The notes: a model not told the origin generated them from the sequence alone. 64,000 bases of DNA from Geomesophilobacter sediminis (GCF_016458275.1 NZ_JAEMHM010000017.1:1-64000); one strand, 5' to 3'. Positions 47,086 through 56,923 are shown, counted from the first letter of the stretch. Numbers and translations are program-made.

Positions 47086-47195
47086 GGAGATCCCCTGTCT
47101 TGGTAGGTTGTCCTGCTCGGGAAAATTGCTTTTAGCTGCATAGCACGCTTTGTCTTCTTAGGCCAGCAATACCGATGTCGCGGCTCTGGGTGTTC

Positions 47196-49250
47196 TCAAG
47201 GCGCGGGGAAATGGACCAGGGAATCCCCGGCGGCGCTGCGGACGGTCCCCTTGCGGCGGATTGCTCCGCCTCCAAAGGCAAGGTAGCCGTATTTGCCGTA
47301 ATGGGTGATCTTGTAGCCGTAGCTCGTGGCGGCCCGCTCCGAAAGCGGCTCGAACACCGCGACGATCCGCTGCGAACCCGGAGCGCGCGTCGTCAGGAAC
47401 AAAAGGGCATCCTCTCCCTGGAATGCTTCCCCCTCCACGGTGAAACCGTCACCGAAAAGCGCGGTACCCGCAGGAAGCGGGCCGATCAGGCTCCGGTTCG
47501 CCGGCGCCCCGCAAAACACCAGGTCCTTTCCTTGCGTCCCTTGCCCCAACTCTTCCTCGCGCAGCACCGGCGCCTGTTTCTGGTCCAGCGACTCCAGCAG
47601 ATCGCGTACCGATTCGGCGCTGGCCCGGCAGTTTTTGGTAATCACCGCGACCAGGTCGTGGGACCCCTTGATGCTGTTCACCGTCACCGGGATTTCGGAT
47701 GGGTCCAAAAGCCGGAATACATCGGCTCCCGGGTCGAGGGCGAGGGAGGTCGGGCGGGTCTCCGAGGTCAGCTGGAAGGGGGTGCTTTCCCCCTCGACGG
47801 TAACGCAGCTTTTGACCGGGCCGTGGCCGCCCTCCTCGACCAGGGGCACACAGAAATCCTGGAACGCCGGCTTTTGAACGATCTTTCCGGCGATCTTCCA
47901 TTCCTTGTCCTGCTGCTTGAGGGTGACGTCGGCGAGTGACAGCCGCGGTGCCCCGGTTCGGGTCAGCCACTGCTCGATGAACGAGTGCAGATCGGTTCCG
48001 GCGCTTTTGGAAAAGGCGTTGACGAAGTCGGTCCAGGAGGCGCTGCCGTACCTGCGGGTGCGGACGATCTCCCGCAGCGCGCCGAAGAAGGCTTCGTCGC
48101 CGATGCGGGTCCGGATCATGTGGAAGAGCATCGCCGCTTTCCCGTAACCTACGGCTCGCGAGGCGGGATCGACCCGGCTGGTGAAGCGGGTGAGCGGAAA
48201 ATCCCGGTCCGGCGCGACCAGTTGGGCATAGTCGATCAATAGCTGCCGGCGGTGCTGCTCCGCCTCCGCGGGAGAACGGCGTTCCTTCAGGTAGTAGTCG
48301 GCCAGGTAGGAGACCAGCCCTTCGCACCAATTGCCTTGCCTCGGGTCGATCTCGATGCCGTTGCCCCACCAGGAGTGGGCGATCTCGTGCGGGAAACTGG
48401 TGTCGATGATGAACGGGAGGCGGATCACCGTGCTCCCCAAGAGGGTGTAGGAAGGCATCCCGTATCCGGTGGGAAAGAAATTCTCCACCACGGCGAATTT
48501 CTCGAACGGGTAGGGGCCGAAAAGGGCCGCGTAGAACTTGATGTAGCGCGCCGCCGCCTCGAGGTACTTGTGCGAGAGGGCGGCGTTGTCGGGGTAGAAA
48601 TAGGTGTAAAGAGCGATGCCGTCCACGCTGCTTTCTTCGATCCGGTAATTGCCGGCGGAAAGGGAGAGCTCGCCGACCGGATGGGTTTCCTCCCACTCCG
48701 AACGGCTCACCCCTGCGGCAGTGGACCGGCTCACCCGCCTGCCGAAGGTCACCGCCTCGATTCCCGCCGGAGCGTTCACCCGGACCGTCCGGTGCCGGGG
48801 GGCCTCGCGCGGGACCGGATACCACCCCGAGCCGCTCCCCAGGAAGGTGCCCCGCTCGGCAATGGCCGCGCTTACGCCGTAGGTGGGGTCTTCGCTGGTG
48901 GTGGGACGGTCGGCGACCGGATCGTTGAAGGACACCCGGTACTGCACCGCGACCGCCCGGGGTGAAGCTTCGGGGATCGTAAACGTGATCCTGCCGTTTT
49001 TGAAGGAGTAGGGGATCGCGGCGCCATTGGCGGTGACCGAATCGATCCGGGCGGTCGGTGCCAGGGCGAGGTCGGCCGGTCCGGCGGATGCGAACACGAC
49101 GGTGCTTTCCCCGCGGAGCAGGTGCTGCTCCGGAACCAGGGTAATCCTGACCTCCTGGCGCTCAACGGCCGGGATACCTTCGGCGCAGGCTCCCACGCAA
49201 AGCAGCGCAAGCAATAGAAGAAAAAGCGCCGGAACCACCAATCTTTTCAC
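47196..49250 (-). CDS. M1-family zinc aminopeptidase, exported
   Basis: 684 residues from the GTG at 49250, which follows GGAGGTG by 6 bases and gives a clean signal peptide (LLLLALLCVGACAEG, possibly a lipobox Cys). The zinc motif HEIAHSWWGN (HExxH) with the third ligand Glu 19 residues on (NWCEGLVSY) is intact. The usual GAMEN motif cannot be seen and the region reads NFFPTGYGMPSY. The C-terminal part (about 440-684) does not resemble ERAP-type domains. Confidence 0.87.
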   Translation of the reverse strand: MKRLVVPALFLLLLALLCVGACAEGIPAVERQEVRITLVPEQHLLRGESTVVFASAGPADLALAPTARIDSVTANGAAIPYSFKNGRITFTIPEASPRAVAVQYRVSFNDPVADRPTTSEDPTYGVSAAIAERGTFLGSGSGWYPVPREAPRHRTVRVNAPAGIEAVTFGRRVSRSTAAGVSRSEWEETHPVGELSLSAGNYRIEESSVDGIALYTYFYPDNAALSHKYLEAAARYIKFYAALFGPYPFEKFAVVENFFPTGYGMPSYTLLGSTVIRLPFIIDTSFPHEIAHSWWGNGIEIDPRQGNWCEGLVSYLADYYLKERRSPAEAEQHRRQLLIDYAQLVAPDRDFPLTRFTSRVDPASRAVGYGKAAMLFHMIRTRIGDEAFFGALREIVRTRRYGSASWTDFVNAFSKSAGTDLHSFIEQWLTRTGAPRLSLADVTLKQQDKEWKIAGKIVQKPAFQDFCVPLVEEGGHGPVKSCVTVEGESTPFQLTSETRPTSLALDPGADVFRLLDPSEIPVTVNSIKGSHDLVAVITKNCRASAESVRDLLESLDQKQAPVLREEELGQGTQGKDLVFCGAPANRSLIGPLPAGTALFGDGFTVEGEAFQGEDALLFLTTRAPGSQRIVAVFEPLSERAATSYGYKITHYGKYGYLAFGGGAIRRKGTVRSAAGDSLVHFPAP

Positions 49251-49449
49251 GTGCCGCACCTCCGTTTCAAACCCCATTCGGGTTAAATTGGAAAAAACTA
49301 ACCTTTCGCTATACTTCTTCCCTGCCCGTTTCCGGGGGAAACGAATCCAGGAATTATCCATAAAAATACGTGCCGATCAACTGCTGACACAGCCGGGGCC
49401 GTTTTAGGTTTAACATGGTCGTTTAGAGGTGGATCGGGAGGAAGCAGTG

Positions 49450-50292
49450 ATGAGCCTGACCAGGGGAACACTTATAGCCATGCTGGTCGCCGTCTCGCTG
49501 ATGTATAACTTCCACGCCGACTGGGAAATTGTCCGGTTGAGCGATCGCCAGAATGTGGGTTTTGCCCAGATGATGAGCGATGCAGAGCACGCGGGCGTGA
49601 TTGTTGTTGGCGAGACGCACGACAAAAAACTTCACCACCAACTTCAGCTTGAGGTTATACGCGATCTGAAAGAAAAAAAGAAGCCCATCGCTATCGGTCT
49701 AGAGATGTTTCAGACCGCAAGTCAGAAACAGCTGGACGAGTGGGTGGCGGGCAAAATGACCGAGGAGGAGTTCCTCCGCGTTTACGCCCGGAACTGGTCG
49801 GTCGACTGGCAGCTCTATCGGGACATATTCCGCTTCGCCCGGGACAACCGGATCCCGATGATCGCGCTGAACATACCGATGGAACTGGTCTCCAAGGTAG
49901 CGCACCAGGGGTTCTCCTCCCTTTCGGCCACCGACAAGAAGGATCTTCCTCCGGAGGTCAGTTGCGACCTCAACACCTCCTACACCGAATTTTTGAAAAG
50001 GACCTATACCGACATCGCAAGCCACGCCATGAGCGAGCGTTTTTTCATCTACTTCTGCGAGGCGCAGTCATTGAGAAACAACGGCATGGCCTACAACGTG
50101 TCCCGTTATCTCCAGTCCCACCCCGATACCTCCGTCGTGGTCCTCACCGGGATTCTGCATGCGGTGAAGACCGGGATCCCGCAGCGGCTCAGCCAATACC
50201 GAGATGTCACCTGCCGGGTCATCCTCCCGGAGCTCCCCGAGTTCGAGTCGCAGGATGCCCTGCTCAAGGAAGCGGACTACGTGGTGCAGTAA
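49450..50292 (+). CDS. ChaN/DUF399-family protein (haem-binding uptake, Tiki superfamily)
   Basis: 280 residues from the ATG at 49450 (GGGAGGAA upstream). An N-terminal hydrophobic segment (about 8-25) has no lipobox Cys. Motifs VVGETHDKKLHHQLQLEV and IGLEMFQ and the late LTGILHAVKTGIP are typical. ChaN binds haem in Campylobacter; the Tiki superfamily also contains metalloproteases, so the role is open. Confidence 0.87.
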   Translation: MSLTRGTLIAMLVAVSLMYNFHADWEIVRLSDRQNVGFAQMMSDAEHAGVIVVGETHDKKLHHQLQLEVIRDLKEKKKPIAIGLEMFQTASQKQLDEWVAGKMTEEEFLRVYARNWSVDWQLYRDIFRFARDNRIPMIALNIPMELVSKVAHQGFSSLSATDKKDLPPEVSCDLNTSYTEFLKRTYTDIASHAMSERFFIYFCEAQSLRNNGMAYNVSRYLQSHPDTSVVVLTGILHAVKTGIPQRLSQYRDVTCRVILPELPEFESQDALLKEADYVVQ

Positions 50293-50326
50293 AGATTTAG
50301 CGACCTGCTCAACCCATGCCCCCCGT

Positions 50327-50468
50327 GTAGGAGCGACCTTCCTGTCGCGATCCAAACCTCCATAAAAAGCACGGTAGCGCCAACCCATTGGGAGCGCCAT
50401 TCCAGGCGCGAACACCGCCACCCGCCACCACCGCCTCCGGCGATTCGCGCCAGGAATGGCGCTCCCAC
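50327..50468. repeat. Cluster of three REP palindromes
   Basis: A forward GTAG-type copy (50327-50352, GCGAC/GTCGC stem), a forward GGGAGCGCC copy (50389-50412) and a reverse copy (50443-50468, GCGCC/GGCGC stem). The last two face each other as an inverted pair. Confidence 0.75.
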
Positions 50469-50522
50469 ACGCATGAGACCTATCAGTATCGTTCAGGCCT
50501 CGGGCATATACTGCCGGGGCCT

Positions 50523-50695
50523 TTGATTTACCTGATGAGCGTCAATCTTCATACGATCCCTCTCCCTCTGGGAGAGGGTGCCCGAAGGGCGGGTGCGGGA
50601 AGGTGCTTCGTGGCAATTCCCCTCACCCCGCCCCTCTCCCAGAGGGAGAGGGAGGTATCGGTGGGATGAAGATCGACGCTCATCAGCTTGATTTA
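50523..50695. mobile_element. MITE-like element with 8-bp flanking direct repeats
   Basis: A 157-bp element (50531-50687) is bounded by 21-bp inverted repeats (50532-50552 and 50666-50686; CTGATGAGCGTC...ATCTTCAT, 20 of 21 matching). Inside, CCCTCTCCCTCTGGGAGAGG and its complement form inner arms. The 8-base sequence TTGATTTA occurs directly on both sides (50523-50530 and 50688-50695), as a target duplication would. There is no coding capacity, so movement would need a transposase from elsewhere. Confidence 0.75.
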
Positions 50696-50867
50696 TGGAT
50701 CGGGCGAGTCTTGAGTCAGATCCGCCGAGCCGTTCTAAAGTTCTCGCCTTATCTGCCGAACAATCCTGAAGGATCAGAGAATTTGCGTCAACGGCGCCAC
50801 CGGCCGATGGCGCGATGAAGCCGTTCAACGCAAACCACGCATTTGAAACCCTGCGTTACAGCGAATC

Positions 50868-50901
50868 TCCCTCTCCCTCCGGGAGAGGGGCGCGGTGAGG
50901 G
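50868..50901. repeat. CCCTCTCCCTCCGGGAGAGG-type repeat before the FlgO pair
   Basis: Self-complementary core, then GGCGCGGTGAGGGCGCC. It lies 40 bases before the first FlgO-like start, so it could fold in the mRNA leader. The stretch 50696-50867 shows no gene. Confidence 0.55.
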
Positions 50902-50939
50902 CGCCGCTTTTGACGTGCAATTGCCATTTGGGGGGAGAT

Positions 50940-51614
50940 ATGAAAAGAAAGTCGCTTTGCTCGCTGATGCTCGGCCTGGCGTGCCTGACGCTGCCGGGAT
51001 GCAGCTACTTCAAGAAAAACGGTGCCGACCGCCCCGTGGCAGCAGCCGAACCGCCGGTCGTGGCCAGTTCGCTCACCCCTCGGGAAGACGCCGCAGCAAC
51101 GACCGCACCGCCGGCCGATACCCCCGCCGGTCACTTCAACTCCCAGGTCATCAACCTTGCCGAGCAGCTGGAAAAGAACCTGGACAAGAAACTCCTCGGC
51201 AATACCTACATCGTCACTTCCTTTGCCAATCTCGACAAATTGAGCGAGACCACCCCCTTCGGCCGGCTGGTTGCCGAGAACCTGGTGCATGAGCTTCAGG
51301 TCCGCAGCTGGAAGCTCTTCGACATCCGCCTCACCAAAGACCTCATCGTCAACGACAGCGGCGAGTTTTCCTTAAGCCGCGACCTCAAAAAGATCCGGGA
51401 AAGCTACAAGGTCTCCGGGATCGTCGTCGGAACCTATTCGGTCAACCGCACCAGCATCATCCTCAATGCCAGGGTGATCAATCTGGACTCCGGGTTGGTG
51501 GTATCGGCCGGCCAGATCCACCTCCCGATGAACGCTTTTGCCGAGAATCTCCTGACCGGCGGCGCCGGGGAGAGGACCATCATGAAAATCGTGGGGGACT
51601 ACAATGCGCGCTAA
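50940..51614 (+). CDS. FlgO-like lipoprotein, first of a pair
   Basis: 224 residues from the ATG at 50940, with GGGGGGAG upstream. Lipobox LTLPGC at about residue 21. After a Pro/Ala linker the FlgO domain (about 75-220) shows VTSFANLDKLSETTPFGRL, VRSWKLFDIRL and GTYSVNRTSIILNARVI. FlgO proteins are outer-membrane lipoproteins linked to flagella in Vibrio, but the domain is widespread elsewhere. It overlaps the next gene by 11 bases. Confidence 0.87.
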   Translation: MKRKSLCSLMLGLACLTLPGCSYFKKNGADRPVAAAEPPVVASSLTPREDAAATTAPPADTPAGHFNSQVINLAEQLEKNLDKKLLGNTYIVTSFANLDKLSETTPFGRLVAENLVHELQVRSWKLFDIRLTKDLIVNDSGEFSLSRDLKKIRESYKVSGIVVGTYSVNRTSIILNARVINLDSGLVVSAGQIHLPMNAFAENLLTGGAGERTIMKIVGDYNAR

Positions 51615-52164
51615 GGCCCTGGTGACGGTGTCCCTGCTGGTGTCCCTTCTTTCCGGATGCTCCTCGCTGCATTCCGGAGCCGGGTACGGCACGAAATGCC
51701 CGAAAGACCTCGACAGCCAGCTCAAGGCGATCCAGGCCAAGCAGGTATTCGCAGACCTCGCCCAGGACCTCTGCGGCTCCCGGGACAGCTACGGAACCGT
51801 GCTGGTTACCGACTTCGTCGATCTGGAGTCGCTGGCCCCCAACGCCTCCGGAATCCTCATGGGAGAATGGATGCGCTCAAGCCTGAGTTCGGTCTGCGGG
51901 TACGACATCCAGCAGGCGGAGTTCGGCCGGTATTTCACCCTCGGCGCCAACGGCCTCGCGGTCCTGACCCGACGTGGGGAGGCGATCCGCAAAGACGAGG
52001 TGAAAAATGCCGACATCGTGGTCGGAACCTTCAGCCAGTCGGCCGACAAGCTGGTCCTGTTCGCCAAGAAGTTCAATCTCAACGGCAACGTGATCACCAA
52101 GATGAGCAGCAAGGAAATCGTCTTCAGCTGCACCGACTGGGGGACCGACTACAGCGTCCGGTAG
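51604..52164 (+). CDS. FlgO-like lipoprotein, second of a pair
   Basis: 186 residues with lipobox LLSGCSS (Cys about 19). The FlgO domain shows LVTDFVDLESLAPNASGILMGEW, YDIQQAEFGRYF and VVGTFSQSADKLVLFAKKFN. It parallels its upstream neighbour, suggesting an old duplication followed by divergence and perhaps a heteromeric complex. Confidence 0.87.
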   Translation: MRAKALVTVSLLVSLLSGCSSLHSGAGYGTKCPKDLDSQLKAIQAKQVFADLAQDLCGSRDSYGTVLVTDFVDLESLAPNASGILMGEWMRSSLSSVCGYDIQQAEFGRYFTLGANGLAVLTRRGEAIRKDEVKNADIVVGTFSQSADKLVLFAKKFNLNGNVITKMSSKEIVFSCTDWGTDYSVR

Positions 52165-52251
52165 GGGGCGGTTCTTTTACGGCCCGGCTAAGGATGGATG
52201 AGCCATTTGTCCCCTTCCCTTCAAAGGGAGGGTGGGGTTTAACCCAAACAG

Positions 52252-52283
52252 AAAAAGGCTTGGCGTCTATCGCCAAGCCTTTT
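52252..52283. terminator. Bidirectional intrinsic terminator
   Basis: AAAAAGGCTTGGCG pairs perfectly with CGCCAAGCCTTTT around TCTAT. Serves the FlgO pair (plus) and the small HTH gene (minus). Confidence 0.9.
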
Positions 52284-52330
52284 GTGTTGAAACTGTCCAC
52301 TGCCGCAAGCTACGGGGCAAGCTTCGGCCG

Positions 52331-52579
52331 TTAGGACTCCTGCTTTAGGGACAGATACGATTCGACCGTTTTCACCGTGATCCCGAGCGAATGGGCGATC
52401 TCGTCGACCGTCATCCCTTGCAGGTTCATGGTCATGGCGCGCGCCTGCGGCGAGATGGCGATGGTGTCCTTGCCGGTCGCGGCGGGCTGGGGCGCCGGCG
52501 CGGCCTGCGCCGGTTTCTGTTGCTGCTGATACACCGGAAGGGGCGATTGCAGCGGGGGTATTGAAGGAGTCGTTGCCAT
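52331..52579 (-). CDS. Small protein with LuxR-type helix-turn-helix
   Basis: 82 residues; AGGAGGAGAGATC precedes the ATG. A Pro/Gln/Ala-rich N-terminal half (1-35) is followed by KDTIAISPQA, reminiscent of the FlgM start region, and then a C-terminal helix-turn-helix (about 53-80) with TVDEIAHSLGITVKTVESYLS, close to the LuxR/GerE recognition pattern. No receiver domain. It could be a minimal DNA-binding protein; the family is unknown. Confidence 0.75.
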   Translation of the reverse strand: MATTPSIPPLQSPLPVYQQQQKPAQAAPAPQPAATGKDTIAISPQARAMTMNLQGMTVDEIAHSLGITVKTVESYLSLKQES

Positions 52580-52792
52580 GATCTCTCCTCCTTTAGGCCG
52601 GATCGCGGAGGACGGCGCTGGCGGAGTGGAATTAAGTTGCTGTTATTCCAATGGATATAGCAAGAAGCATACCCTTTCCCGATATGCCTCATTCCATTGC
52701 CGAATCGGGATCGGGCCGTCGGAAATCGAGCGCGAAAATGTAAAGGGAGGCGACAGGGAAGGGGGGCGTTTGTAAGGAAATGCGACAGGTGG

Positions 52793-55396
52793 CTACCGCG
52801 GGTGGATCAGGGAACGGATTTTCTCGTGGAGGCTCCGCAGGTCGAGGGGCTTTTGGATGTAGTGCATCCCCTCCTCGACGACGCCCCGTTTGGCTACGAT
52901 TTCCGCCGTGTACCCCGACATGAAGAGGACCTTCACGCCCCGGCGGATCTTTTTGACCTCGTCCACCATCTCGCGGCCGTTCATCCCGGGCATGACCACG
53001 TCGGTGAGGATGAGATCCACCGGCTCAGCGGTGCTGCAGATGGCGATGGCCTCTTCCGGGGTGGCCGCCTGGATGACGGTATAGCCGATCTGTTCCAGCA
53101 TCTTCGTGGTCGTCCAGAGGAGCATTTCCTCGTCTTCCACGAGAAGAATGGTGCCCGTGCCCTCCAGTGGAATTCTGCCCTGGCTCTCCGGCGCTTTGGC
53201 GTCCGCCAGGTAGCGGGGCAGGTAAATCCGGAAGACGGTTCCCTGGCCCAGCTCGCTGTAGACGTTGATGAACCCGTTGTTCTGGGTGACGATCCCGTAC
53301 ACCGTGGCCAGGCCCAGGCCGGTTCCCTCGCCGATCGGCTTCGTGGTGAAAAAGGGCTCGAAAATGTGTTCCTGCACCTCCCGCGTCATGCCGATGCCGG
53401 TGTCGCTCACGGTAAGCATGACGTAATCGCCGGGACGGGCGTCGATGTGGGTGTGGGTGTATCCCTCGTCGATGTGGGTGTTGCCGGTGTGCATGGTGAG
53501 GGTGCCCCCGTGGGGCATCGCGTCGCGTGCGTTGACGCAGAGGTTCATCAGGATCTGGTCCACCTGCGAGGGGTCGATCAGCACCGTCCAAAGCCCGAGG
53601 GACGGCTGGAAGGTCAGCTTGATGTCTTCGCTGATCAGCCGGGAAAGCACCTTCTCCGACTCGAGCAGCAGTGCGTTGAGGTTGATCGGCTTCGGCGCCG
53701 TGACCTGCTTGCGGGAAAAGGCCAGGAGCTGCCGGGTGATGGTGCTGGAGCGCTCGGCAGCCTTGAGGATCTGGGCCAAAAGGGTGGTGATCGGGTCATC
53801 GGTGGGAGTGAGACCCTGGGCCAGGCTGGCCGCGCCGATGATGACGCTGAGCATGTTGTTGAAGTCGTGGGCCACCCCTCCGGCCAGACGGCCGATCGAC
53901 TCCATCTTTTGCGAGTGGTGCAGCTGTTCTTCCAGCAGCTTCCGGCTGGTAATGTCCTCCCCTGAGCTCAAGGTTCCGATGACGGTTCCCGCGGCATTTC
54001 TGAGCAGGGTGTTGTGCCAGGCGATCAGCCGCTGTTCGCCGCTTTTGGTAACGATGCGGTTTTCGCTGTATTCCGCGTGCCGGCCGGAAAGGACCCGCTC
54101 GAACATGGAGGATGCGTCGTCGTAGTCGTCCGCGGGTACGCAGTGCATGAACCAGTCCTTCCCGAGCAGTTCCCCCTCCCGGTACCCCAGGACCTCGTAC
54201 CCCTTCCGGTTGAGCATGGTGACCTGCCCTTTGATGTCGAGGGCGACCAGGACGACCTCGACGATCTCAAGGTAGAGCTCGGCCCGCTCCTTTTCCGCTT
54301 TTAGCTCCTCCTCGGAACGCTTCCGCTCCGTGATGTCCTCGTACACCCCCAGCACCGCGTAAACCCGCCCCGAACCGTCGACCAGCGGCAGCTTGGAGGT
54401 GTCCAGCCAGGCGCGGGTGGTCCCCTTTTGCAACGGCTCGATGATGTGCAGCTTGCTCCGGTTTTGGGACATCACCTCCCGGTCGTCGGTGCGGTAGGTG
54501 GCGACGTCCTCGGGGAGCCACCACAGGTCCAGGTCAGTCTTGCCGACGATCTCTTCGGGCGAGCCGACCCCCGCATCGGCCGCGAACCTACGGTTGCAGC
54601 CGAGATACCGGTAAGCCCGGTCCTTCCAGAAGACCGCCTGGGGAATGGTGTCCACGATGGTGGAAAGCATGTTGCGGTTGCGGCGCAATTCCTCCTCGGC
54701 CTTTTTCTGTTCCTCCATCCGGGTGCTGAGGACCTCGACCATGGTGACCAGGGAGGAACGGAGATTTTCCAGCTCGTCCAGCAGCGGCGCCTCGGAGACC
54801 GCCGCCTCCTGCGGTTCACCGCGGATCACCGAGCCGGCGAATTCGTTGAGCTGCTCCAGGGGGGAAAGGAGTTTCCGGGAGAGGATCAGGTACAAGATGC
54901 CGCAGGTGGCGGCATCGAGAAACAGGATCAGGACCAGGGTGGTGACCGCGCCGTTGACCAGTTCTTCCTTTACGTACCTGGTCGTGAGACCGATACGGAC
55001 CGCGCCGACCTTTTTCCCCGAGTAGGTGATCGGCTGCTGGATCTCCAACACCGGCTCCGTCATGGGTAGCGCCCGGCCGATCACTTCCCACTTGTCGTTG
55101 CGGCCGCGCTGGAAAACCGTGTCGGCACCGGTCACGTCGATGTAGGCGATGGTGGGGTCTGCCATGATCCCGTCCAGAAAGGTGTCGACCTGGCGGTGGT
55201 CCCGATTTCCCAGCGGGACCTCGAGTCCGGTCGTCACCTGGACCGCGGTGACCTTCAGCTGCTCTCTCAGGTGTGACATGTGGTGGGCGCGGGCGTTGAT
55301 GTAGTCCACGTAGCAGTAGGCCAGCAGGATCAGGGTTATGACCGTGAGGAGCACCACCGCCAGGTAATTGGATATGGATCGGGGCCGGATGCTCAT
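52793..55396 (-). CDS. Hybrid sensor histidine kinase with two PAS domains and a receiver
   Basis: 867 residues from the ATG at 55396. Two membrane helices (about 10-30 and 148-172) enclose a periplasmic sensor, followed by a HAMP-like linker, PAS domains (about 240-365 and 370-495) and a HisKA domain with the phospho-His in [11 protein letters not shown]. HATPase motifs are [16 protein letters not shown] and GTGLGLATV. The C-terminal receiver domain has its Asp in [13 protein letters not shown]. No response-regulator gene is adjacent. Confidence 0.93.
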   Translation of the reverse strand: MSIRPRSISNYLAVVLLTVITLILLAYCYVDYINARAHHMSHLREQLKVTAVQVTTGLEVPLGNRDHRQVDTFLDGIMADPTIAYIDVTGADTVFQRGRNDKWEVIGRALPMTEPVLEIQQPITYSGKKVGAVRIGLTTRYVKEELVNGAVTTLVLILFLDAATCGILYLILSRKLLSPLEQLNEFAGSVIRGEPQEAAVSEAPLLDELENLRSSLVTMVEVLSTRMEEQKKAEEELRRNRNMLSTIVDTIPQAVFWKDRAYRYLGCNRRFAADAGVGSPEEIVGKTDLDLWWLPEDVATYRTDDREVMSQNRSKLHIIEPLQKGTTRAWLDTSKLPLVDGSGRVYAVLGVYEDITERKRSEEELKAEKERAELYLEIVEVVLVALDIKGQVTMLNRKGYEVLGYREGELLGKDWFMHCVPADDYDDASSMFERVLSGRHAEYSENRIVTKSGEQRLIAWHNTLLRNAAGTVIGTLSSGEDITSRKLLEEQLHHSQKMESIGRLAGGVAHDFNNMLSVIIGAASLAQGLTPTDDPITTLLAQILKAAERSSTITRQLLAFSRKQVTAPKPINLNALLLESEKVLSRLISEDIKLTFQPSLGLWTVLIDPSQVDQILMNLCVNARDAMPHGGTLTMHTGNTHIDEGYTHTHIDARPGDYVMLTVSDTGIGMTREVQEHIFEPFFTTKPIGEGTGLGLATVYGIVTQNNGFINVYSELGQGTVFRIYLPRYLADAKAPESQGRIPLEGTGTILLVEDEEMLLWTTTKMLEQIGYTVIQAATPEEAIAICSTAEPVDLILTDVVMPGMNGREMVDEVKKIRRGVKVLFMSGYTAEIVAKRGVVEEGMHYIQKPLDLRSLHEKIRSLIHPR

Positions 55397-55836
55397 GGTT
55401 GATCCCGATGGGGGCGCGCGGCCCGGTAGGTGGTCAGATGCAGAAGGCCGGGTTTGGTGCCGAATCGGCAGCGAGTGGCGTTTCGGTCGGAGGGGGAAAC
55501 GGAAGCGATGGGCCAAGGGCAGGCAATGCCGCGGTCGAAGGAGGGGAGCGGTCCTGGCAGTGACGGGGTAAGGATGAATTGAAGCAGTCGGTACAGCTGT
55601 GGCATTGAAACGAGCCCTCCGTCATTGCAGTATCTGGATCGCAGGGTCTCGGCTGGTACTTCAGTTGCCACACTGACACTGGTTCTCTACTGCACTGCAC
55701 TCATCGCGAAGCTCAGACTGGAAAGTGGAATGACTATAACATACTTCTTGTGAATGAGAAATGGAGGACAGGGCTCAGCTAGTGAAGAAAAGTATTTGCA
55801 GTCGGGAGGGTGGGGGCGGGAAAAGTCTCAGCAACG
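55397..55836. other. Intergenic region without recognised genes
   Basis: Upstream of the histidine kinase. The short frames here overlap on several strands and lack ribosome sites or family resemblance. No REP copy or clear hairpin was seen. Confidence 0.5.
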
Positions 55837-55872
55837 AAAAAGGGCTGTCTCGAGAATCGAGGCAGCCCTTCT
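55837..55872 (-). terminator. Intrinsic terminator of the tRNA-Val gene
   Basis: AAGGGCTG and CAGCCCTT with inner CTCGA/TCGAG pairing form a long stem. On the minus strand it is followed by TTTTTCG, 13 bases after the CCA end. Confidence 0.85.
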
Positions 55873-55884
55873 AAGAGATCTATT

Positions 55885-55959
55885 TGGTGGGCGATACTGG
55901 GATCGAACCAGTGACTTCTACCGTGTGAAGGTAGCACTCTCCCGCTGAGTTAATCGCCC
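55885..55959 (-). tRNA. tRNA-Val (CAC anticodon)
   Basis: 75 bases with an encoded CCA. The acceptor stem GGGCGAT pairs with ATCGCCC, the anticodon arm is CTACC-TTCACAC-GGTAG with anticodon CAC (reads GUG), and the T arm contains GGTTCGATCC. No integrase or island lies beside it. Confidence 0.97.
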
Positions 55960-55971
55960 AATGGTCAAAGA

Positions 55972-56000
55972 GTAATAACAGATGCCTTTTCCGATGTCAA
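55972..56000 (-). promoter_or_regulatory. Promoter of tRNA-Val
   Basis: On the minus strand a consensus TTGACA (55995-56000) lies 17 bases from TATTAC (55972-55977), putting the start of transcription a few bases before the tRNA. Confidence 0.75.
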
Positions 56001-56132
56001 GCACGTTGTTGGCTCGTGCCGGTGGAGCAACATCCTCTTTGACTTCACTTTGGTCCCCGTAGGTCCTGTTTATTCGTGCCATACCTTTGGTCAATCCTCA
56101 GTAAACGCCGTTTTAATGTATACGGTTTCGCC

Positions 56133-56162
56133 TTGACACTTTTGTTGGCCTGTTGCTATAGT
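56133..56162 (+). promoter_or_regulatory. Promoter of cobO
   Basis: Consensus TTGACA (56133-56138) and TATAGT (56157-56162) with an 18-base spacer. The leader is only about 15 bases, leaving no room for a cobalamin riboswitch downstream of it. Confidence 0.7.
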
Positions 56163-56183
56163 GCGGCAGTTTTGAGGGAGGCA

Positions 56184-56717
56184 ATGATGGCGCTGGAACA
56201 GGGTCTCATCCAGGTCTATACGGGGAACGGCAAAGGAAAGACGACGGCATCGCTGGGACTTGCCTTCCGTGCGGTCGGGCGCGGCCTCAAGGTCTGCATG
56301 ATCCAGTTCATGAAAGGCGGCGGCCCTTACGGCGAGCAGATGGCGGCCGAACGGCTGGCGCCGCTTCTGACCATCGTTCAGACCGGGCGTCCCGGCTGGG
56401 TGAACAAGGACAACCCGCACGAAAAGGACAAGGAGCTGGCCCGCGAGGCGCTGGCCCTGGCGCGCGAGAAGCTGACCAGCGGCGAGTACGACCTGGTCAT
56501 CCTCGACGAGGCGAACGGGGCCGTATCCATGGGCCTTTTGCCGGTCGAAGACCTGCTTTCGCTGATGCAGGAAAAGCCGGCCCGGGTGGAATTGGTGCTG
56601 ACCGGCCGCAATGCCCATGAAAAGGTGATCGAGGCCGCCGATCTCGTGACCGAGATGCGCGAGGTCAAACACTACTACAAAGCGGGCGTACCGGCCCGGG
56701 TGGGGATAGAGAAGTAG
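56184..56717 (+). CDS. cobO: Cob(I)yrinic acid a,c-diamide adenosyltransferase
   Basis: 177 residues from the ATG at 56184, with GAGGGAGG upstream. P-loop GNGKGKTTAS near residue 14, then MIQFMKGG, the Walker B-like LVILDEAN and LTGRNAHEKVIEAADLVTEM, all typical of CobO/BtuR. It attaches the adenosyl group to cobalt, supplying coenzyme B12, the cofactor used by the B12-dependent mutase implied by the next two genes. Confidence 0.94.
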   Translation: MMALEQGLIQVYTGNGKGKTTASLGLAFRAVGRGLKVCMIQFMKGGGPYGEQMAAERLAPLLTIVQTGRPGWVNKDNPHEKDKELAREALALAREKLTSGEYDLVILDEANGAVSMGLLPVEDLLSLMQEKPARVELVLTGRNAHEKVIEAADLVTEMREVKHYYKAGVPARVGIEK

Positions 56718-56923
56718 GGGAGGCAGGAATCTGGAGGTCGCGGATAGAACCGGTGTCCTCGGCCTACCCCAAGATCGTGCTCGGCTTTGCTCTTCTTCGG
56801 GGAAAACGGAGCTACGTTGGGATTGATTTTTCCCCGACCCCGGACCCCGGACCCCAGACCCCCGTTATTCCCTTTACGTAAAATGGTTCGCGATACCAAT
56901 CAAAGATACCTGAGGAGGATGTT

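Noticed and set aside
55885-55959. tRNA-Val as an integration site of a genomic island
   Set aside because: No integrase and no repeated tRNA 3' end nearby; the neighbouring genes look native.
55972-56183. Cobalamin riboswitch before cobO
   Set aside because: The promoter lies 20-50 bases before the start, leaving a very short leader, and no B12-box-like sequence was seen.
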